From Adineta ricciae (lineage: Eukaryota > Rotifera > Eurotatoria > Adinetida > Adinetidae), in NCBI GenBank assembly GCA_905250025.1, contig CAJNOJ010000014.1, forward strand, positions 751,624-815,623: a DNA stretch of 64,000 nucleotides, written 5' to 3'. The translations under genes and the position numbers were made by a program. Within the stretch, counting starts at the first letter, position 1, and each line of letters begins with the position of its first letter. Under the pieces are notes generated by a model that was given only the letters and a program-made list of their open reading frames with translations, did not search any database and had not been told where the DNA came from. Positions 60,616 through 64,000 of this stretch are shown piece after piece.

Positions 60616-63611
60616 TTAGAGATCAGTAAAATGGTACTGTTGTCCTGATCCTTGCGATGATGAAGAATACGGATGATAAGCAGCAGCACTAGGTTCATTA
60701 CGTTGATTGAAGGAAGAGTGCGGTTGATAAGACTGATTTCCTGTCGATGGGACTTGCTGAGTTAGTCGTTGACGCAACTGGTCAACGCCATCGCGAGTCA
60801 TTGGCATTTGTGATTGTTGTTGCTCTTGGGAGTACGACTGATTCCACGGTGAATATTCTTGATTTTTCCATTTTGAAAGAACATTCGATGATGGAAAAGT
60901 AAAGAAGTCGTCCGTTTGCTGTTGCGTCGGAGAGAGTACCGATTGCGAATTAGCTGTAGGTGACCATGGTTGAGAGGCAGTTCGCATATGCGACTCGGCA
61001 ATACCTGCTAATATTCGTGAATGATACATTTCAAAATATCAATGGTTTTCATTTACCTTCGCGAATACTTGGCTCCATATTTAGATTTGCTGGCTTTCGC
61101 GAGTCACTAGCTGAACGTGGTGTTTGAGGTGCTATATCTACGTATCGAAGATATTATTTGAGATTCAAATGCGTCGAAAATAAGGCACATACTTTCAGCA
61201 TTCCAACTACCAAAACCTTTGGGTTTAGCATTGAAATCGCCGAACCGGGGAACATTTTGTGTCGGTGGAGGTGATAGAATCGATTCGGACACGGACGATG
61301 TTTCAGGTGGTGGAGGATTAAACTTCGGCCGAGTTGGTGTATAACTTGGCCCCGAATATGTTCCTTCATCACCAGACCAAGACGCTGGTGCATGCTGGCC
61401 CCACGGTTTACTTGTTTCCTAAGTAAACAAACCAGAAATGTCATTCTCATCGACAGAAACATATACATACGCTAAGATAAGATGGCGTTTGCGGTTTATA
61501 GCCGGATTTTTTTACATTATTTTCATCCACTACCCATTTTTCTGAGCGAGCTTTACGTTTTTGAAACAAGGCAGCACCTTTGCCACGATTATTCATCAGA
61601 TCATTAACGATACTCATTGCCGCTTGTGGCGGTACGTTCGTGTGTGTTACATGTTCCTTGAGAAGAGAAAGATCAACGTCATTCAGATACAAACTTCATC
61701 CGATTTAGTCTACCTGCATGTGTCTTTGTTTGAAATCTGCAGGTGCGCCTACGTATCTCAATGGATTCATATATTGAGCTTGATCTAGACTATTTTTGAT
61801 ACAGTCAGGCACATTGGTTGGATCATAACTCGGTGGTTGATGATTGGAGAATGATGAAGGATTTGTTTGGATTGGATTTAATGGTCGAAAATTACTTGTA
61901 CTGATTGTTGGCGTTGTCGCTTCACCTTCGATAGTGTACTTTTCTGCTCGTTGACGTTGTTTTTCGAATTTAGTGGCACCTTTTTNATTCATATATTGAG
62001 CTTGATCTAGACTATTTTTGATACAGTCAGGCACATTGGTTGGATCATAACTCGGTGGTTGATGATTGGAGAATGATGAAGGATTTGTTTGGATTGGATT
62101 TAATGGTCGAAAATTACTTGTACTGATTGTTGGCGTTGTCGCTTCACCTTCGATAGTGTACTTTTCTGCTCGTTGACGTTGTTTTTCGAATTTAGTGGCA
62201 CCTTTTTGTGTTGGATCGCCTCCCTCAAGTATGGAAGCAATTTTGCGTGCCATTTTCTTCTGTTCTTCTATAGTTGGATAAGTATTGAATGGAGTACTGA
62301 AGAAACTTGAGTCAGCATAACGTTTCTCTATACGAATCAGGGAACGACGTATTCGATTCGCTTTCGTTTTTTTTTAAATACTCTACTCACTGTTAGCAAT
62401 AGGTGATTTGAGCAATTCAGCACCAATTTCATGATCGATACTTGCTAGAAATTGATATGAAATGTTTACGATAGGCATAGTTACTGAGAGAAATAGTTAC
62501 TATCAGATTTTCGTCGTTGTTCCTGGGCTCTGAGTTGAGCAGCAGCAGCAGCTTGTTGTTGTTCGTATAGTTGTCGTTGTAATTGCTCTTGCCGCTCTCG
62601 TTCACGTTGTTCTCTTTCAAGACGTTGTTGTTGTTCTTGTTGATAACGATAGAGATCAAATGGTGGTTGTTGTGGTCTCGGCGGTTCAGGTGGTACATAT
62701 TCATCGTAAGCTTTGCTTGTCATTGAACGTATTGGCAAAACAACATTACTAGGCCGGCGATTGGGGATCGCTTGACGACTAATTTTCGTATAACGCGGAC
62801 CAGGACCAACACATTCCGAATCACTGTGATAGCTTTGATCATTACTTGAAATAATCTTTGTTCTATATTGTGTTGCTGGTGATGATGTGTAGTATGATTG
62901 TGGTGGCTGTGGTTGTGTAGTACCAACACGGCGGATATTTGAATTTGATCCGGATCCGGCCATTGGACGAAGAGAAATCGACGAACGTTGAACATCGTTT
63001 GTATCCGAAATATAGCCACTTGACATCATGTTCATATTGTAATTACGTGGTGTATCGTATGTACTGTAAGATGGTGGCGGTGGTGGACGATAATTAAATG
63101 GCTGTCCTCGATTTGAATTCGATGACATCGGTATATTTGAAGTCACGGCTCCAGTACGAAAGATTGCTGGTAATGGATTAGGAATCGAGCGTCCATAGGA
63201 ATCCATATAACGTGGATCTCGATTATTATCGATTTGATTAAAGCCTGATGCTGATGTGTAGGATGGATACGAGGGTGGCATACGTGACAAATGATATTGA
63301 TGATAATCCATTGATGGTGACTGTGTGATATGATTAGGACTATTTTCTTCTATGTGTAAACTAGTGTTTGAACCGAATTGATCAGAACGAAGTAGCGTTG
63401 AACTAAACCATAATGGAAAAGAAGAATTCAGATCAAAGAAAACTAATATTAATATTTACTCTTCTTTGTCAAGAACAAATTGATCCCGGACAGTATTAAT
63501 TACATCATCTATTTCTCGTAGAGATTGTTCCAACGATGATACACCACGACCTGAATTGAGTGTATCACCTGTTGTAAGACCGTCTAATGTTGTCTTACTG
63601 TGTGTGCGAAC
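60616..63611 (-). CDS. Synaptopodin-2/CG1674-like actin-associated protein, 5' end not in hand
   Basis: A mostly disordered, Pro/Ser/Gln/Tyr-rich protein. Two short basic repeats of the synaptopodin/myopodin type are the main landmark: KGATKFEKQRQRAEKYTIEG and KGAALFQKRKARSEKWVVDE, followed by a PKFNPPPP block. These link it to actin- and Z-disc-associated synaptopodin-2-like proteins. Exons can be followed from 63611 (VRTHSKTTLDGLTTG), through the 63410-62500 exon with YRPPPPPSYSTYD and a Gln/Arg/Glu-rich helix, down to stop TAA at 60616. Introns are short and in phase where checked (near 62458-62518 and 62330-62393). The exon ending at 63611 begins with an acceptor, so the start codon lies further right or off the window. 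The N at 61986 marks a false duplication in the repeat-bearing exon. Confidence 0.75.
61765..62207. repeat. 221-nt direct repeat around a single N, probable false duplication
   Basis: 61765-61985 and 61987-62207 read the same, separated by N at 61986. The offset (222) equals that at the other N in this window. It doubles the coding block with the KFEKQRQRAEKY repeat. Confidence 0.85.
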
Positions 63612-64000
63612 CTAGAGAAAAGAAATGGTACCTACGTTACATGAGTAGGTCAAGGATAATCGCCTGAAATATCGAAACTCTAAGGAACAAACAATAACTC
63701 GATTGACATTTATTGTTCAACTTATAGCTCATCAAAGGCAAGATGGATAGTAAAACGAAGGGAATTCATGATTTTTCTTTCAGACAAATGAAAACAATGT
63801 ATGTTTTTATTAGAGCAGTTGGAGCAATCTGGCCTTAAGATACCCGACACAACAGAAGGTATGTAATATAGAAAGAAGAATAGATAATAGAAACAAGACA
63901 AGACAGTGATGAGAGAATATCTTAATGAGAAAACATTTGACCAGTAATAAAAGACAGTTGGTCAAAAGAAAAGAATAACATTCTCGAGTTGTAAGTGTTG
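63612..64000. other. Right edge, intron or upstream region of the synaptopodin-like gene
   Basis: AT-rich, with no open frame I can join to the exon at 63611. Probably a longer 5' intron or promoter region. Confidence 0.4.

Noticed and set aside
1..64000. CRISPR arrays, tRNA or rRNA genes, LTR or Penelope-like elements, telomeric repeats
   Set aside because: None recognised on reading; no spaced direct repeats, cloverleaf sequence, reverse transcriptase motif or telomere-type array was seen.

Overview
The window reads as a contig from a bdelloid-rotifer-like metazoan. It is AT-rich. Most conserved animal genes are split by very short GT-AG introns (about 45-70 nt) and packed tightly on both strands. 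One gene has the mono-ADP-ribosyltransferase plus kinesin-light-chain-type TPR architecture that is abundant in bdelloids. The assignment rests on gene structure and protein families, not on a marker gene. All exon boundaries were read by eye from reading frame, splice signals and remembered family sequences.

Layout. 1-4734 (-): flightless-1, whose C-terminus runs off the left edge; it is head to head, 212 bp apart, with the polarity gene PAR-6 (4947-5948, +). 7105-8322 (+): a TPR protein with a membrane segment. 9073-9405 (+): a small unknown protein, convergent with an SLC6 monoamine-type transporter (9474-12539, -). 13062-13423 (-): a Cys-rich mini-protein. 14289-20387 (+): a ten-exon RS/Pro/Gln-rich nuclear protein whose first intron is exceptionally long and contains a candidate poison exon. 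20893-24514 (+): a TMEM72-like membrane protein, mitochondrial SSB, a CGRRF1-like RING protein with a broken frame, and a candidate secreted peptide precursor.

From about 24.9 to 40.6 kb all genes are on the plus strand and most have few or no introns. They belong to fast-evolving or patchily distributed families: ART-TPR, a Ly6/uPAR-like GPI protein, a protein with three degenerate OTU-like domains, a DUF3605 protein, a sulfotransferase-like protein, and an SNTX-like plus AIG1 GTPase fusion. This is the accessory-looking part of the window.

From 40.7 to 58.6 kb one very large minus-strand gene encodes a dynein heavy chain. It is divergent from a PIERCE1/2-like ciliary microtubule inner protein gene (59451-60006, +). 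Both ciliary genes have an RFX X-box-like palindrome about 90-130 bp upstream of the start codon. The right end (60616 to at least 63611, -) is a synaptopodin-2/CG1674-like actin-associated protein whose 5' end lies outside the window or is unresolved.

Two places carry a single N flanked by a perfect-looking 221-nt direct repeat (around 51295 and 61986). The identical offset of 222 in both points to an assembly artefact, not biology. No rRNA, tRNA, CRISPR array or recognisable transposon was seen.
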